A DNA stretch of 64,000 nt from Gammaproteobacteria bacterium (lineage in GTDB: Bacteria; Pseudomonadota; Gammaproteobacteria; Burkholderiales; Burkholderiaceae_C): contig JAHIYE010000014.1 of assembly GCA_018815325.1 (NCBI GenBank), forward strand, positions 229,439 through 293,438, given 5' to 3'. Made by a program: the position numbers and the translations under genes. Under the pieces are notes generated by a model. That model saw only the letters and a program-made list of their open reading frames with translations. It searched no databases and was not told the DNA's origin. The number at the start of each line of letters is the position of its first letter. The first letter of the stretch is position 1. Below are positions 48,395 to 57,955 of this stretch, one piece after another.

Positions 48395-49045
48395 TTGATT
48401 ACGCTCGCGCTGTCAAAAGGCCGCATCTTTGACGAAACCCTGCCCTTGCTGAAGGCCGCAGGTATCGAAGTGCTGGAGGATCCCGAGAAATCCCGCAAAC
48501 TGATCCTGACCACCAACCAGCCGGATGTTCGGGTGGTGCTGGTGCGTGCCACCGACGTGCCGACCTATGTGCAATACGGCGGTGCCGACCTGGGTATCAC
48601 CGGCAAGGACACCCTGCTGGAGCATGGTGGAGATGGCCTGTACCAGCCGCTGGATTTGCAGATTGCCAAGTGCCGCATCAGCGTGGCCGTGCGCTCTGAT
48701 TTTGATTACGCCTCGGCTGTGCGCCAGGGCTCCCGCCTCAAAGTCGCGACCAAATATGTGGCCATCGCGCGCGAGTTTTTCGCTGCCAAGGGCGTGCATG
48801 TGGACCTGATCAAACTCTACGGCAGCATGGAGCTCGCCCCCCTGACGGGGCTGGCTGACGCGATTGTGGACCTGGTTTCCACCGGCAACACGCTCAAGGC
48901 CAATCAACTGGTCGAGGTGGAGCACATCATGGATATCAGTTCGCGCCTGGTGGTCAATCAGGCCGCCCTCAAACTCAAGCAGGCCCCGATCCGGAAAATC
49001 ATCGACGCCTTTGCCGCCGCCCTGGCCAAGCAAGCCCAAGCCTGA
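48395..49045 (+). CDS. hisG: ATP phosphoribosyltransferase, short form
   Basis: 216 residues, starting the histidine pathway. It lacks the C-terminal ACT-like regulatory domain, so it belongs to the short HisG class that needs HisZ for histidine feedback; hisZ is not in this window. TTG 48395 has GGAG at 48383-48386. Conserved [13 protein letters not shown] is seen. Confidence 0.95.
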   Translation: MITLALSKGRIFDETLPLLKAAGIEVLEDPEKSRKLILTTNQPDVRVVLVRATDVPTYVQYGGADLGITGKDTLLEHGGDGLYQPLDLQIAKCRISVAVRSDFDYASAVRQGSRLKVATKYVAIAREFFAAKGVHVDLIKLYGSMELAPLTGLADAIVDLVSTGNTLKANQLVEVEHIMDISSRLVVNQAALKLKQAPIRKIIDAFAAALAKQAQA

Positions 49046-49050
49046 AAGCC

Positions 49051-50379
49051 ATGAACCAGACCGCCGTTCCCGCCAGACTCTCCACCCAATCCGGCTCGTT
49101 TGAGCAGGCGTTCAAGGTGCGCCTGCACTGGTCGGGTGAGACGGATGCGGCCATCGAGCAGCGTGTGGCTGACATACTGGCCGATGTGCAGCAGCGCGGC
49201 GACGCTGCCGTGCTGGAGTACACCCAGCGTTTCGACGGTCTGGAAGCGGATTCGCTCAAGGCACTGGAACTCACGCAGGCAGAACTCAAGGCTGCGTTTG
49301 ACGCCATTCCTGTGGCGCAGCGCGAGGCACTGCAAGCCGCCGCGCTGCGCGTACGCCGCTACCATGAGGCTCAGCGCAAAGCCAGCGGCGAGAGCTGGAG
49401 CTACCGCGACGAAGACGGCACCCTGCTGGGCCAGAAGGTCACGCCGCTGGACCGCGTGGGCATCTATGTGCCCGGCGGCAAGGCCGCTTATCCGTCTTCG
49501 GTCCTCATGAACGCGATCCCGGCCCATGTGGCCGGCGTCGGCGAGATCATCATGGTGGTGCCCACCCCCAAGGGCGAGAAAAATGCGCTGGTGCTGGCCG
49601 CAGCCTACGTGGCTGGCGTCACGCGGGCCTTCACGGTGGGGGGGGCGCAGGCGGTCGCTGCACTGGCCTATGGCACCCAGACCATCCCCAAGGTGGACAA
49701 GGTCACAGGCCCGGGCAATGCCTACGTAGCAGCGGCCAAGCGCCGGGTGTTTGGCACGGTGGGCATCGACATGATTGCCGGCCCCAGCGAAATCCTCGTT
49801 CTGGCTGACGGCAGCACACCACCGGACTGGGTGGCCATGGATCTGTTCAGCCAGGCCGAACACGATGAACTGGCCCAGAGCATCCTGCTGTGCCCGGATG
49901 CCGCCTATATCGATCAGGTCCAGGCCGCGATCGATCGCTTGTTGCCCGAGATGCCCCGTGCAGCCATCATCGCCAGGTCACTGACCGATCGGGGCGCATT
50001 GATCCTGACCCGCAGCATGGAAGAAGCCTGTGAGATCAGTAACCGCATCGCGCCAGAACACCTGGAGATTTCCAGCCAGGAGCCGCACCGCTGGGAGCCT
50101 TTGCTCAAGCATGCCGGTGCGATTTTCCTGGGGGCCTATACCAGCGAATCCTTGGGTGACTACTGCGCGGGGCCCAACCATGTGCTGCCGACCTCGGGCA
50201 CAGCGCGCTTCTCAAGTCCGCTCGGGGTTTACGATTTCCAGAAGCGCAGCAGCCTGATCGAGGTCAGCGAAGCGGGCGCCCAGACACTGGGGCTGATCGC
50301 CTCGGTGCTGGCGCATGGCGAGGGCCTGCAAGCCCATGCGCGTGCGGCCGAGATGCGGCTCAAGGGGGCAGGCCAATGA
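49051..50379 (+). CDS. hisD: Histidinol dehydrogenase
   Basis: 442 residues. Two-step NAD-dependent oxidation of histidinol to histidine. Motifs [30 protein letters not shown], and metal/catalytic [11 protein letters not shown] near 270. 5 bp after hisG. Overlaps hisC by ATGA. Confidence 0.97.
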   Translation: MNQTAVPARLSTQSGSFEQAFKVRLHWSGETDAAIEQRVADILADVQQRGDAAVLEYTQRFDGLEADSLKALELTQAELKAAFDAIPVAQREALQAAALRVRRYHEAQRKASGESWSYRDEDGTLLGQKVTPLDRVGIYVPGGKAAYPSSVLMNAIPAHVAGVGEIIMVVPTPKGEKNALVLAAAYVAGVTRAFTVGGAQAVAALAYGTQTIPKVDKVTGPGNAYVAAAKRRVFGTVGIDMIAGPSEILVLADGSTPPDWVAMDLFSQAEHDELAQSILLCPDAAYIDQVQAAIDRLLPEMPRAAIIARSLTDRGALILTRSMEEACEISNRIAPEHLEISSQEPHRWEPLLKHAGAIFLGAYTSESLGDYCAGPNHVLPTSGTARFSSPLGVYDFQKRSSLIEVSEAGAQTLGLIASVLAHGEGLQAHARAAEMRLKGAGQ

Positions 50380-51473
50380 CCGCCCTCGACCCCAGATTGC
50401 AGCAACGCATTCGGCAGGACGTCCAGTCCATGCACGCCTACGCCATCCAGGATTCGGTGGGCATGGTCAAGCTCGACGCGATGGAGAACCCCCATCCCTT
50501 GCCGGAAGGACTGCAGCAAAAACTTGGGCAGCGCCTCGGTGCCCTGGCACTGAACCGGTATCCCAACGGCCGGGTCAATGACCTGCGCGTGGCGCTGGCC
50601 GCCTATGCGCAGATGCCAGCAGGCCACGACATCATGCTTGGCAATGGCTCGGACGAGTTAATCTCGCTCCTGGCCATGGCCTGCGATGTGCCGGGGGCGT
50701 CAATCCTGGCGCCCGTCCCCGGCTTTGTGATGTATGCGATGAGTGCCCAATTGCAGGGCCTGCAGTTTCATGGCGTGCCGTTGACTGCCGATTTCGAGCT
50801 GGACGAAGCGGCCATGCTGGCTGCCATCGAGACGCACAAGCCCTCGATCACCTACCTGGCCTACCCCAACAACCCCACGGCGAACCTTTGGGACGAGGGG
50901 GTGATCGCCCGCCTCATTGATGCCGTGGGCCAGCAGGGCGGTCTGGTCGTGATGGACGAGGCCTATCAGCCCTTCTCCTCCCGCACCTGGCTGGACCAGA
51001 TCCGTGCGCAACCCGAGCAGCATGGCCATGTGCTGCTCATGCGCACGCTCTCCAAGTTCGGTCTGGCGGGGGTGCGCATCGGCTACATGATGGGCCCCAA
51101 GGCCCTGATTGCCGAGGTCGACAAGGTGCGTCCGCCCTACAACATCAGTGTGCTGAATTACGAATGTGCGCTGTTTGCCCTCGAGCATGTGGATGTATTT
51201 TCGGCGCAAGCCCGCGAAATATGTGCGCAACGTGCTATCATTTTTGAGGCTTTATCGGTCATGCCGGGTGTCAAGGCATGGCCCAGTGATGCCAACATGA
51301 TGCTGGTGCGCGTGCCCGATGCCCAGAAAACCTTCGATGGCATGAAGGCCCGCGGAGTCCTTGTGAAGAACGTTTCTAAAATGCACCCCTTGCTGGCCCA
51401 ATGCCTGCGTCTGACCGTTGGCACGGCCGACGAGAACAGGCAAATGCTTGACGCCCTCCAACACGCCTTATGA
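50376..51473 (+). CDS. hisC: Histidinol-phosphate aminotransferase
   Basis: 365 residues. PLP enzyme, fold type I. PLP lysine in [13 protein letters not shown] (about residue 227) and [11 protein letters not shown] upstream. Coupled to hisD and hisB by 4-bp overlaps. Codons around 51220-51260 are AT-richer than the rest of the gene. Confidence 0.96.
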   Translation: MTALDPRLQQRIRQDVQSMHAYAIQDSVGMVKLDAMENPHPLPEGLQQKLGQRLGALALNRYPNGRVNDLRVALAAYAQMPAGHDIMLGNGSDELISLLAMACDVPGASILAPVPGFVMYAMSAQLQGLQFHGVPLTADFELDEAAMLAAIETHKPSITYLAYPNNPTANLWDEGVIARLIDAVGQQGGLVVMDEAYQPFSSRTWLDQIRAQPEQHGHVLLMRTLSKFGLAGVRIGYMMGPKALIAEVDKVRPPYNISVLNYECALFALEHVDVFSAQAREICAQRAIIFEALSVMPGVKAWPSDANMMLVRVPDAQKTFDGMKARGVLVKNVSKMHPLLAQCLRLTVGTADENRQMLDALQHAL

Positions 51474-52066
51474 CCACAGCACGCACGGCCGAAGTCTCCA
51501 GAAACACGGCGGAGACCAAAATCACCATCAAGCTCAATCTTGATGGCTCAGGGCAATCTAAGCTCAATACCGGCATTGGTTTTTTTGACCACATGCTGGA
51601 CCAGATCGCACGCCACGGCCTGATTGACCTCGACATCGAGGCGCTGGGCGACCTGCACATCGATGGCCACCACACGGTGGAAGACGTGGGCATTACTTTC
51701 GGGCAGGCCGTGCACAAGGCGGTGGGTGACAAAAAAGGCATCCGTCGCTACGGACATGCCTATGTGCCGCTCGACGAGGCGCTGTCGCGCGTGGTGATTG
51801 ATTTCTCAGGCCGGCCCGGGCTGGTGATGAACGTACCCTTCAAGAGCGGCATGATCGGGACGTTTGACAGCCAGTTGGCCCACGAGTTCTTCCAGGGCTT
51901 TGTGAACCACGCCTTTGTCACCCTGCATATCGACAACCTGCGTGGCGAGAATGCCCACCATCAGGCCGAGACCGTTTTCAAAGCCTTTGCGCGGGCACTG
52001 CGGGCTGCGCTCGAACTGGACCCGCGTGCGGCAGGCACGATACCCTCGACCAAGGGCTCACTGTAG
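51470..52066 (+). CDS. hisB: Imidazoleglycerol-phosphate dehydratase
   Basis: 198 residues, monofunctional (no N-terminal phosphatase domain). Metal-binding repeats [13 protein letters not shown] and [10 protein letters not shown], then the second set ([26 protein letters not shown]). ATGA overlap with hisC. The gene ends 18 bp before repeat copy C. Confidence 0.96.
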   Translation: MTTARTAEVSRNTAETKITIKLNLDGSGQSKLNTGIGFFDHMLDQIARHGLIDLDIEALGDLHIDGHHTVEDVGITFGQAVHKAVGDKKGIRRYGHAYVPLDEALSRVVIDFSGRPGLVMNVPFKSGMIGTFDSQLAHEFFQGFVNHAFVTLHIDNLRGENAHHQAETVFKAFARALRAALELDPRAAGTIPSTKGSL

Positions 52067-52084
52067 TTTTATGAGGAAAACTGG

Positions 52085-52133
52085 CCTCTGGCCCTTGTCG
52101 GTGTTGCGTAAGAAGCTATGAATTCAGTAGCAA
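52085..52133 (+). repeat. 49-bp dispersed repeat, copy C
   Basis: Starts CCTCTGGCCC (52085-52094), ends GTAGCAA (52127-52133), with GCTAT-N7-GTAGC at offset 30 (52115-52131). It lies between hisB and hisH and contains the hisH ATG (52118-52120) and its first five codons. Confidence 0.85.
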
Positions 52134-52789
52134 ATAAGGTTCCGGCCAAAACCGTTGCCGTGGTGGACTACGGCATGGGCAATCTGCGTTCGGTGTCGCA
52201 GGCCGTGCAGGCCGCAGCACAGGGCACGGACTACCACGTGCTGATCACCTCGCACCCGGAAGAAGTGCGGGCTGCCGAACGGGTGGTGTTGCCAGGCCAG
52301 GGTGCCATGCCAGACTGCATGCGTGAGTTGCGCGAGTCGGGCCTGCTGGCCTCGGTAATGGAGGCCGCAGCCAGCAAGCCCATGTTCGGTGTGTGCGTGG
52401 GCATGCAGATGATGCTGGATCGCAGCCATGAAGGCCCGAGCGAGTGTCTGGGGCTGATTCCCGGTGAAGTCGTCAAGTTCGACCTTGCCGGCAAGTTGCA
52501 ACCCGATGGCAGCCGTTATAAAGTGCCGCAAATGGGCTGGAATCAGGTTTATCAGACGAGGCCGCACCCGGTTTGGGGCGACGTGCCCGATGCGAGCTAC
52601 TTCTATTTTGTGCACAGTTTCTATGCCCGACCGTCTGATGCACGCCACAGCGTGGGCGAGGCTGACTACGGGGGGCGCTTCACAGCAGCCATTGCACGCG
52701 ATAATATTTTCGCAACGCAGTTCCATCCCGAGAAAAGCGCCGCGCATGGCTTGGCCCTGTACCGCAACTTCCTTCACTGGAATCCTTAA
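52118..52789 (+). CDS. hisH: Imidazole glycerol phosphate synthase, glutaminase subunit
   Basis: 223 residues. Class I glutaminase with Cys93 in GVCVGMQM, His203 and Glu205 in FHPEKS. Supplies ammonia to HisF. The ATG and the residues MNSVA are read from repeat copy C, so the N-terminus has about 10 extra residues before the family start [12 protein letters not shown]. The next in-frame candidate is a GTG at 52160, inside the first strand. Shine-Dalgarno is weak. Confidence 0.94.
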   Translation: MNSVANKVPAKTVAVVDYGMGNLRSVSQAVQAAAQGTDYHVLITSHPEEVRAAERVVLPGQGAMPDCMRELRESGLLASVMEAAASKPMFGVCVGMQMMLDRSHEGPSECLGLIPGEVVKFDLAGKLQPDGSRYKVPQMGWNQVYQTRPHPVWGDVPDASYFYFVHSFYARPSDARHSVGEADYGGRFTAAIARDNIFATQFHPEKSAAHGLALYRNFLHWNP

Positions 52790-52839
52790 CCCTACCCATC
52801 AGGCAATGCCTGCTCCTGCTAGTTCGAGACTGAAGCACC

Positions 52840-53580
52840 ATGCTGTTAATTCCTGCCATTGACCTGAAAGACGGTCACTGCGTTCGCCTGAAACAAGGTG
52901 ATATGGATCAATCCACCACCTTTGGAGAAGACCCGGCCGTGATGGCTCGCAGCTGGGTGGACAAGGGCGCCCGACGCCTGCATCTGGTGGACCTGAACGG
53001 GGCGTTTGCGGGCCAGCCCAAGAACGAATCCGCGATTCGCAAGATTCTCAAAGAGGTGGGTAGCGAGGTCGACGTCCAGCTGGGTGGTGGCATTCGCGAT
53101 CTGGACACCATCGAGCGTTACCTTGATGCAGGCCTGCGCTACGTGATCATTGGCACCGCAGCTGTCAAGAACCCCGGGTTTCTGCAGGACGCCTGCACCG
53201 CTTTTGGCGGTCACATCATCGTGGGCCTCGACGCAAAGGACGGCAAGGTTGCTACCGATGGCTGGAGCAAACTGACCCGGCATGAAGTGGTCGATCTCGG
53301 CAAGAAGTTCGAGGATTACGGCGTGGAGTCCATCATCTACACCGACATCGGTCGCGACGGCATGCTGTCGGGCATCAACATCGAAGCCACCGTCAAACTC
53401 GCGCAAGCCCTGACCATCCCGGTCATCGCCTCGGGCGGGCTGAGCAATATGAAGGACATCGAAAGCCTCTGTGAAGTGGAAGACGAAGGTGTTGAGGGCG
53501 TGATCTGCGGTCGCGCCATCTACACCGGTGACCTCGATTTCGAAGCAGCCCAGATTCGTGCGGACGAACTTGGTGGCTGA
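52840..53580 (+). CDS. hisA: ProFAR isomerase HisA
   Basis: 246 residues, TIM barrel. Catalytic Asp8 ([11 protein letters not shown]) and a second Asp near 130 ([12 protein letters not shown]); phosphate sites GGGIRD and SGGLSN. 50-bp gap after hisH with no clear terminator. Confidence 0.97.
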   Translation: MLLIPAIDLKDGHCVRLKQGDMDQSTTFGEDPAVMARSWVDKGARRLHLVDLNGAFAGQPKNESAIRKILKEVGSEVDVQLGGGIRDLDTIERYLDAGLRYVIIGTAAVKNPGFLQDACTAFGGHIIVGLDAKDGKVATDGWSKLTRHEVVDLGKKFEDYGVESIIYTDIGRDGMLSGINIEATVKLAQALTIPVIASGGLSNMKDIESLCEVEDEGVEGVICGRAIYTGDLDFEAAQIRADELGG

Positions 53581-53658
53581 CATGGTCGCCACGGGTTCCC
53601 ATTGTCACGGGTTGTCCATCCTTGCCAGGCAGCTTGTGCCTGCGTTTTATAGCTGATC

Positions 53659-54438
53659 ATGCTGGCTAAAAGAATCATTCCCTGTCTTGATGTGACGGGC
53701 GGACGCGTTGTGAAGGGCGTCAATTTCGTTGAGTTGCGGGATGCGGGCGACCCGGTGGAGATCGCTGCGCGTTATAACGAGCAGGGCGCAGATGAACTCA
53801 CCTTTCTCGACATCACGGCCACCAGTGACGAGCGCGATCTGATCCTGCACATCATTGAGGCAGTGGCCTCTCAAGTGTTCATTCCGCTGACGGTGGGAGG
53901 CGGTGTGCGCACGGTGGAAGATGTGCGCCGCCTGCTCAATGCGGGCGCCGACAAGACCAGTTTCAACTCGGCGGCCATTGCCAACCCTCAGATCATCAAC
54001 GATGTCTCGTCCAAATACGGTTCCCAATGCATTGTGGTGGCCATTGACGCGAAGCGCCGCTCGGATGAGGAAGCCCAGGTCCGTGGCCATGGCTGGGATG
54101 TCTACAGCCATGGGGGTCGCAAAAACATGGGACTTGATGCCGTGGCCTGGGCCATCGAGATGGTGCAGCGTGGTGCGGGTGAGCTGCTGCTGACTAGCAT
54201 GGACCGTGATGGCACCAAGGCCGGCTTCGATTTGGCCCTGACCCGCGCTGTCAGCGATGCGGTGAGTGTGCCCGTGATTGCCTCGGGTGGTGTTGGTACG
54301 CTGGACCATCTGGTCGAAGGCATCCAGCAAGGCGGGGCCGATGCGGTGCTGGCGGCCAGCATCTTCCACTACGGCGAGTTCACGGTGGGGCAGGTCAAAC
54401 AGTACATGGCGAGCCGCGGTATCCCGGTTCGGCTTTGA
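53659..54438 (+). CDS. hisF: Imidazole glycerol phosphate synthase cyclase HisF
   Basis: 259 residues, TIM barrel. Catalytic Asp11 in [12 protein letters not shown] and Asp near 130 in VVAIDAKRR; phosphate sites GGGVRT and SGGVGT. Partner of HisH. ATG 53659 gives the canonical [12 protein letters not shown]. Confidence 0.97.
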   Translation: MLAKRIIPCLDVTGGRVVKGVNFVELRDAGDPVEIAARYNEQGADELTFLDITATSDERDLILHIIEAVASQVFIPLTVGGGVRTVEDVRRLLNAGADKTSFNSAAIANPQIINDVSSKYGSQCIVVAIDAKRRSDEEAQVRGHGWDVYSHGGRKNMGLDAVAWAIEMVQRGAGELLLTSMDRDGTKAGFDLALTRAVSDAVSVPVIASGGVGTLDHLVEGIQQGGADAVLAASIFHYGEFTVGQVKQYMASRGIPVRL

Positions 54439-54542
54439 AAGCATGGCGCCCAGGTGCGCAGGATGTCGATTTCCTGTTTGACCGCCATGGGCTGAATGGC
54501 AGGCGTTGCGGGGACACCTTCACAATCACCGACAATATGCAG

Positions 54543-54932
54543 ATGAATTGGCTTGATGATGTGAAATGGGATGCGCAGGGCCTGATCCCGGTGATTGCGC
54601 AGGAGGTCGGCAGCAACGACGTGCTGATGTTCGCCTGGATGAACCGGGAAGCCTTGCAAAAAACTGCGGAGCTCGGACGCGCGGTGTATTTCAGCCGTTC
54701 CAGGGGCAAACTCTGGTTCAAGGGCGAGGAGTCGGGCCATGTGCAGACCGTGCATGAAATTCGCATGGATTGCGACAATGATGTGCTGTTGCTCAAAGTG
54801 ACCCAACTCGGCCATACGCCGGGTATTGCCTGTCATACGGGGCGCCACAGCTGCTTTTTCAATCTTTACCAAAATGGTGCCTGGCTAATCAGCGAGCCGG
54901 TCTTGAAAGACCCGGACACCATCTACAAATAA
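54543..54932 (+). CDS. hisI: Phosphoribosyl-AMP cyclohydrolase
   Basis: 129 residues. Zn/Mg enzyme, third step of histidine synthesis. Zinc cysteines in MDCDND and [20 protein letters not shown] is the family start; an ATG two codons earlier (54537) is possible. The open frame reaches back to the hisF stop (54435) but that stretch looks non-coding. Separate from hisE, unlike the fused enterobacterial gene. Confidence 0.94.
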   Translation: MNWLDDVKWDAQGLIPVIAQEVGSNDVLMFAWMNREALQKTAELGRAVYFSRSRGKLWFKGEESGHVQTVHEIRMDCDNDVLLLKVTQLGHTPGIACHTGRHSCFFNLYQNGAWLISEPVLKDPDTIYK

Positions 54933-54937
54933 CGCTT

Positions 54938-55330
54938 ATGTCGACGAATGTTTCCACCACTGTGACTTCTTCAGATAGCCTGGCCCGCTTGGCCCGGGTC
55001 ATCGAGAGTCGCCTGCCGGGCAACGGTGGCGACCCTGAGGCCAGCTATGTGGCGCGCCTCTTGCACAGGGGGCCGGATGCCTTCCTGAAAAAAATAGGCG
55101 AAGAGGCCACCGAGGTGGTCATGGCCGCGAAGGATGCAGAGCACGGGGGCGAGAAAGCCAAGGTGGTCTCCGAGGTGGCCGATCTCTGGTTCCACTGCAT
55201 GGTGGCTTTGGCGCATTTCGGGCTGGAGCCTGCCGACGTGCTGGCAGAGCTTGAGCGCCGTGAGGGCACCAGCGGTATCGAGGAGAAGGCTTTGCGCAAG
55301 GCCATTGCGCGGGAAAGTGAGAGCAAATGA
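54938..55330 (+). CDS. hisE: Phosphoribosyl-ATP pyrophosphatase
   Basis: 130 residues, MazG-type helical enzyme, second pathway step. Metal motif [15 protein letters not shown] and the second acidic set EVADLWFH. N-terminal residues 1-11 are Ser/Thr-rich and may be untranslated. ATGA overlap with the next gene. Confidence 0.95.
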   Translation: MSTNVSTTVTSSDSLARLARVIESRLPGNGGDPEASYVARLLHRGPDAFLKKIGEEATEVVMAAKDAEHGGEKAKVVSEVADLWFHCMVALAHFGLEPADVLAELERREGTSGIEEKALRKAIARESESK

Positions 55331-55710
55331 ACCCAGAGCAAAGCGAAGCCGAAAAGCTGCAGTCACTGACCACGGTGGGGACCGTCAGCTATGTGCTGCA
55401 CCTGATTGTCGCAGTGGCGGCGCTGATCCCCGGTGCGCAACTGGGGCCTTTGTTGCTGATCGTGGCACTCGTGATCGACATGGTCAAACGCCCTGACGCC
55501 GATGGTACCTGGCATGCCTCGCACTTCCGCTGGCGCATCCGTACCGTCTTGATTGCGGCCCTGCTCTATGCCCTGACCGTGCCATTGTGGTTTTTGTTCA
55601 TCTGGCCGGGCTGGTTGGCCTGGCTGTTGATTTCCATCTGGTTTCTCTATCGAATTATCAAAGGCATGGTGAACATGAATAAAGGCCTACCCATGGAGGT
55701 CGCGGCATGA
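55327..55710 (+). CDS. Small membrane protein, DUF4870-like
   Basis: 127 residues with three to four helices (about 18-40, 72-95, 98-115). Looks like the DUF4870 group of unknown role. Translationally coupled to hisE and the HIT gene by 4-bp overlaps; this position is common in the order but gives no function. Confidence 0.7.
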   Translation: MNPEQSEAEKLQSLTTVGTVSYVLHLIVAVAALIPGAQLGPLLLIVALVIDMVKRPDADGTWHASHFRWRIRTVLIAALLYALTVPLWFLFIWPGWLAWLLISIWFLYRIIKGMVNMNKGLPMEVAA

Positions 55711-56081
55711 CGGCGACTGCGCATCACAGTGACCCGAACTGTATTTTCTGCAAGATCGTGGCCGGTCAGATCCCGTCCAGGCTGGTGTATCAGGATGATG
55801 AACTATTTGCATTTCACGATATCCATCCCTGGGCGCCAGTACATTTCCTGATGGTGCCCAAAAGGCATATTCCTTCGATGGCCCAGGTCACGGATGAGCA
55901 TGCCGGCCTGCTGGGACGCATGATGGCGCTGGCGCCCAAGCTGGCATTGCAGGAGGGGTGCAACCCCTATCCCGAAGGGGGATTCCGGATCGTCTGCAAC
56001 ACGGGCGACGAGGGCGGGCAGGAGGTACAACACTTGCATGTGCACGTGATCGGTGGCCCCCGCCCCTGGTTAAAGGGCTGA
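55707..56081 (+). CDS. hinT: HIT-family nucleotide-binding protein (HinT-like)
   Basis: 124 residues. Active-site histidine triad HLHVHVIGG near the C-terminus and N-terminal CIFCKIVAGQIPS. Cleaves adenosine phosphoramidates or AMP-lysine conjugates. Cytosolic. Last gene before the tat operon gap. Confidence 0.92.
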   Translation: MTATAHHSDPNCIFCKIVAGQIPSRLVYQDDELFAFHDIHPWAPVHFLMVPKRHIPSMAQVTDEHAGLLGRMMALAPKLALQEGCNPYPEGGFRIVCNTGDEGGQEVQHLHVHVIGGPRPWLKG

Positions 56082-56150
56082 ATTCACACAGCTTGTGCGA
56101 TGGACATCGGTTCGACGCTTAAAATAGTCTTAATTCCTTAGGAGTGATAA

Positions 56151-56399
56151 ATGGGTACGTTTTCTATCTGGCACTGGCTGATCGTTTTGTTGATCGTGGT
56201 GATGGTGTTTGGCACCAAGAAGCTCAAGAACATCGGCGGCGACCTGGGCGGCGCAGTCAAGGGTTTCAAGGACGGCATGAAAGAAGGCTCAGCCAGCGCT
56301 GAGGAAAAACCTGCTGCCGATGCGGCCAAAGTCGCAAACCAGGCTCCGGGCTCGGCTGAGAAAACCACGATCGACGTGGAAGCCAAGCAAAAATCCTGA
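56151..56399 (+). CDS. tatA: Sec-independent translocase subunit TatA
   Basis: 82 residues. One N-terminal helix ([15 protein letters not shown]), FGTKKL hinge and amphipathic helix. Forms the Tat pore. AGGAG precedes the ATG at about 8 bases. A -10-like TAAAAT lies about 56120; the -35 is unclear. Confidence 0.95.
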   Translation: MGTFSIWHWLIVLLIVVMVFGTKKLKNIGGDLGGAVKGFKDGMKEGSASAEEKPAADAAKVANQAPGSAEKTTIDVEAKQKS

Positions 56400-56515
56400 T
56401 CGGATGCCTGATCGCTGCCTTCCGGCTCCCAGCCGCCTGCGTTGTACTGTCCGGCGAGATTCTGGCATGCAGCGTGTCGGTATTCGGGTTGCACAAAACG
56501 GCATGAGCGAACTCC

Positions 56516-56980
56516 ATGATTGATCTTGGCCTTTCCAAAATGGCGCTGATCGGCGCGGTGGCACTGATCGTCATCGGGCCGGAAAAGCTGCCGCGCGTGG
56601 CGCGCACCGTGGGCGCCTTGCTGGGCAAGGCGCAGCGGTATGTGTCCGATGTCAAGGCTGAAGTTAACCGTTCGATGGAGCTCGATGAGCTCAAGAAGAT
56701 GAAGGAGACCGTCGAGGGGGCGGCCCATGAGGTCGAAAACTCCATTCAGTCCGGTGCCAGTGATTTTGAGAAGTCATGGGAAGAGGCCACGAGCACTGCA
56801 TCGAGCAGCTCCTTCGAGGGCGCGTCGGCCGCTTACCCCGAGTACAGACATCCCAAAAAGAATTGGCGGCTCAAGCAGGGGGCGACCCCCAACTGGTACA
56901 AGGCACGCACAGGTGTGCGTACCAAGGCGCTGTCTGGTGCCGCTCGCGTTGCACGCTTCAGGCCGAAAAAGCCCAGTTGA
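56516..56980 (+). CDS. tatB: Sec-independent translocase subunit TatB
   Basis: 154 residues. N-terminal helix with the TatB-type Glu in [14 protein letters not shown] region, then amphipathic helices and a charged tail. Binds substrate signals with TatC. 116 bp separates it from tatA; I see nothing coding there. Confidence 0.94.
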   Translation: MIDLGLSKMALIGAVALIVIGPEKLPRVARTVGALLGKAQRYVSDVKAEVNRSMELDELKKMKETVEGAAHEVENSIQSGASDFEKSWEEATSTASSSSFEGASAAYPEYRHPKKNWRLKQGATPNWYKARTGVRTKALSGAARVARFRPKKPS

Positions 56981-57100
56981 TGGCCTCTGGAGCCTCTCGC
57001 GTTCAGTCTGTTTCCTCCCGCGCTGACAACATGCCAAACGGACCTGGTGCCGAGTCTCCAGGTCAATTTGCCCTTTATTGATTTCCGGTCCCTTTAACGT

Positions 57101-57892
57101 ATGGCAGACGACACAAGCAAAGAAGACGAACTGGCAGGTACTGAACAACCTTTTGTTCAGCACCTCATGGAGTTGCGCGACCGGCTGATCAAGTCCATGC
57201 TCGCCATGGGACTGGTCGGGATTGTGTTGGCCATCTATCCAGGGCCCGGCGAACTGTATGACATCCTTGCCGCGCCGCTCGTGGCTCACTTGCCCAAGGG
57301 TGCCACGCTCATCGCCACGTCCGTGATCTCGCCTTTCATGGTGCCACTGAAGATATTGATGATGTCGGCGTTCATGATCGCGTTGCCGGTCATATTGTGG
57401 CAAGTCTGGTCGTTTGTTGCGCCGGGGCTGTATTCACATGAGAAAAAACTCATGTTGCCACTCGTGATTTCAAGCACCGTTCTGTTCTTCGTGGGCGTTG
57501 CGTTCAGTTATTTCTTCGTTTTTGGCCGGGTTTTCAGCTTCATCCAGAGCTTTGCACCCAAAAGCATCACGGCTGCACCTGACATCGAGGCGTATTTGAG
57601 TTTTGTGCTCACCATGTTCCTGGCCTTTGGCCTGGCCTTCGAAGTACCTGTCGTCGTAGTCGTGCTCGCCAGGATGGGTATCGTGAGCGTGGAAAAACTC
57701 AAGGATTTTCGAGGCTACTTCATCGTGCTGGCATTCATCATTGCCGCCATCGTGACTCCACCTGACGTGGTATCGCAACTGTCCCTGGCGTTGCCTATGG
57801 TTCTTCTTTACGAGGTCGGAATCTGGGCGGCACGCTTGTTCGTCAAGCATACCAAGGCCCCAGAAGACAGCGCCGATTCAGCCGAATCCTGA
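57101..57892 (+). CDS. tatC: Sec-independent translocase subunit TatC
   Basis: 263 residues, six helices. Signature HLMELRDRL at the N-terminus and LAFGLAFEVPVVV in helix 4. Receptor for twin-arginine signals such as those of MsrP and the Rieske protein here. Confidence 0.95.
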   Translation: MADDTSKEDELAGTEQPFVQHLMELRDRLIKSMLAMGLVGIVLAIYPGPGELYDILAAPLVAHLPKGATLIATSVISPFMVPLKILMMSAFMIALPVILWQVWSFVAPGLYSHEKKLMLPLVISSTVLFFVGVAFSYFFVFGRVFSFIQSFAPKSITAAPDIEAYLSFVLTMFLAFGLAFEVPVVVVVLARMGIVSVEKLKDFRGYFIVLAFIIAAIVTPPDVVSQLSLALPMVLLYEVGIWAARLFVKHTKAPEDSADSAES

Positions 57893-57901
57893 CAGGTTTC
57901 T

Positions 57902-57927
57902 GCTTGAGGTGGCTTCCACCAAGAAGC
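57902..57927. terminator. Possible bidirectional terminator between tatC and the protease gene
   Basis: GCTT..GGTGG-CTT-CCACC..AAGC forms a nested stem in the 63-bp convergent gap. The T-run is short on either strand, so function is uncertain. Confidence 0.4.
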
Positions 57928-57955
57928 TTTAACTGAAAAGACTGCAGCGCCCGAC

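Noticed and set aside
51232..51280. GTGCTATC AT-rich stretch in hisC resembling the repeat
   Set aside because: No GGGCTAGAGG-type end at the fixed spacing; treated as coincidence.
53583..53658. Possible repeat remnant before hisF (TTTTATAGCTGATC)
   Set aside because: Neither end nor the 17-nt unit fits the pattern.
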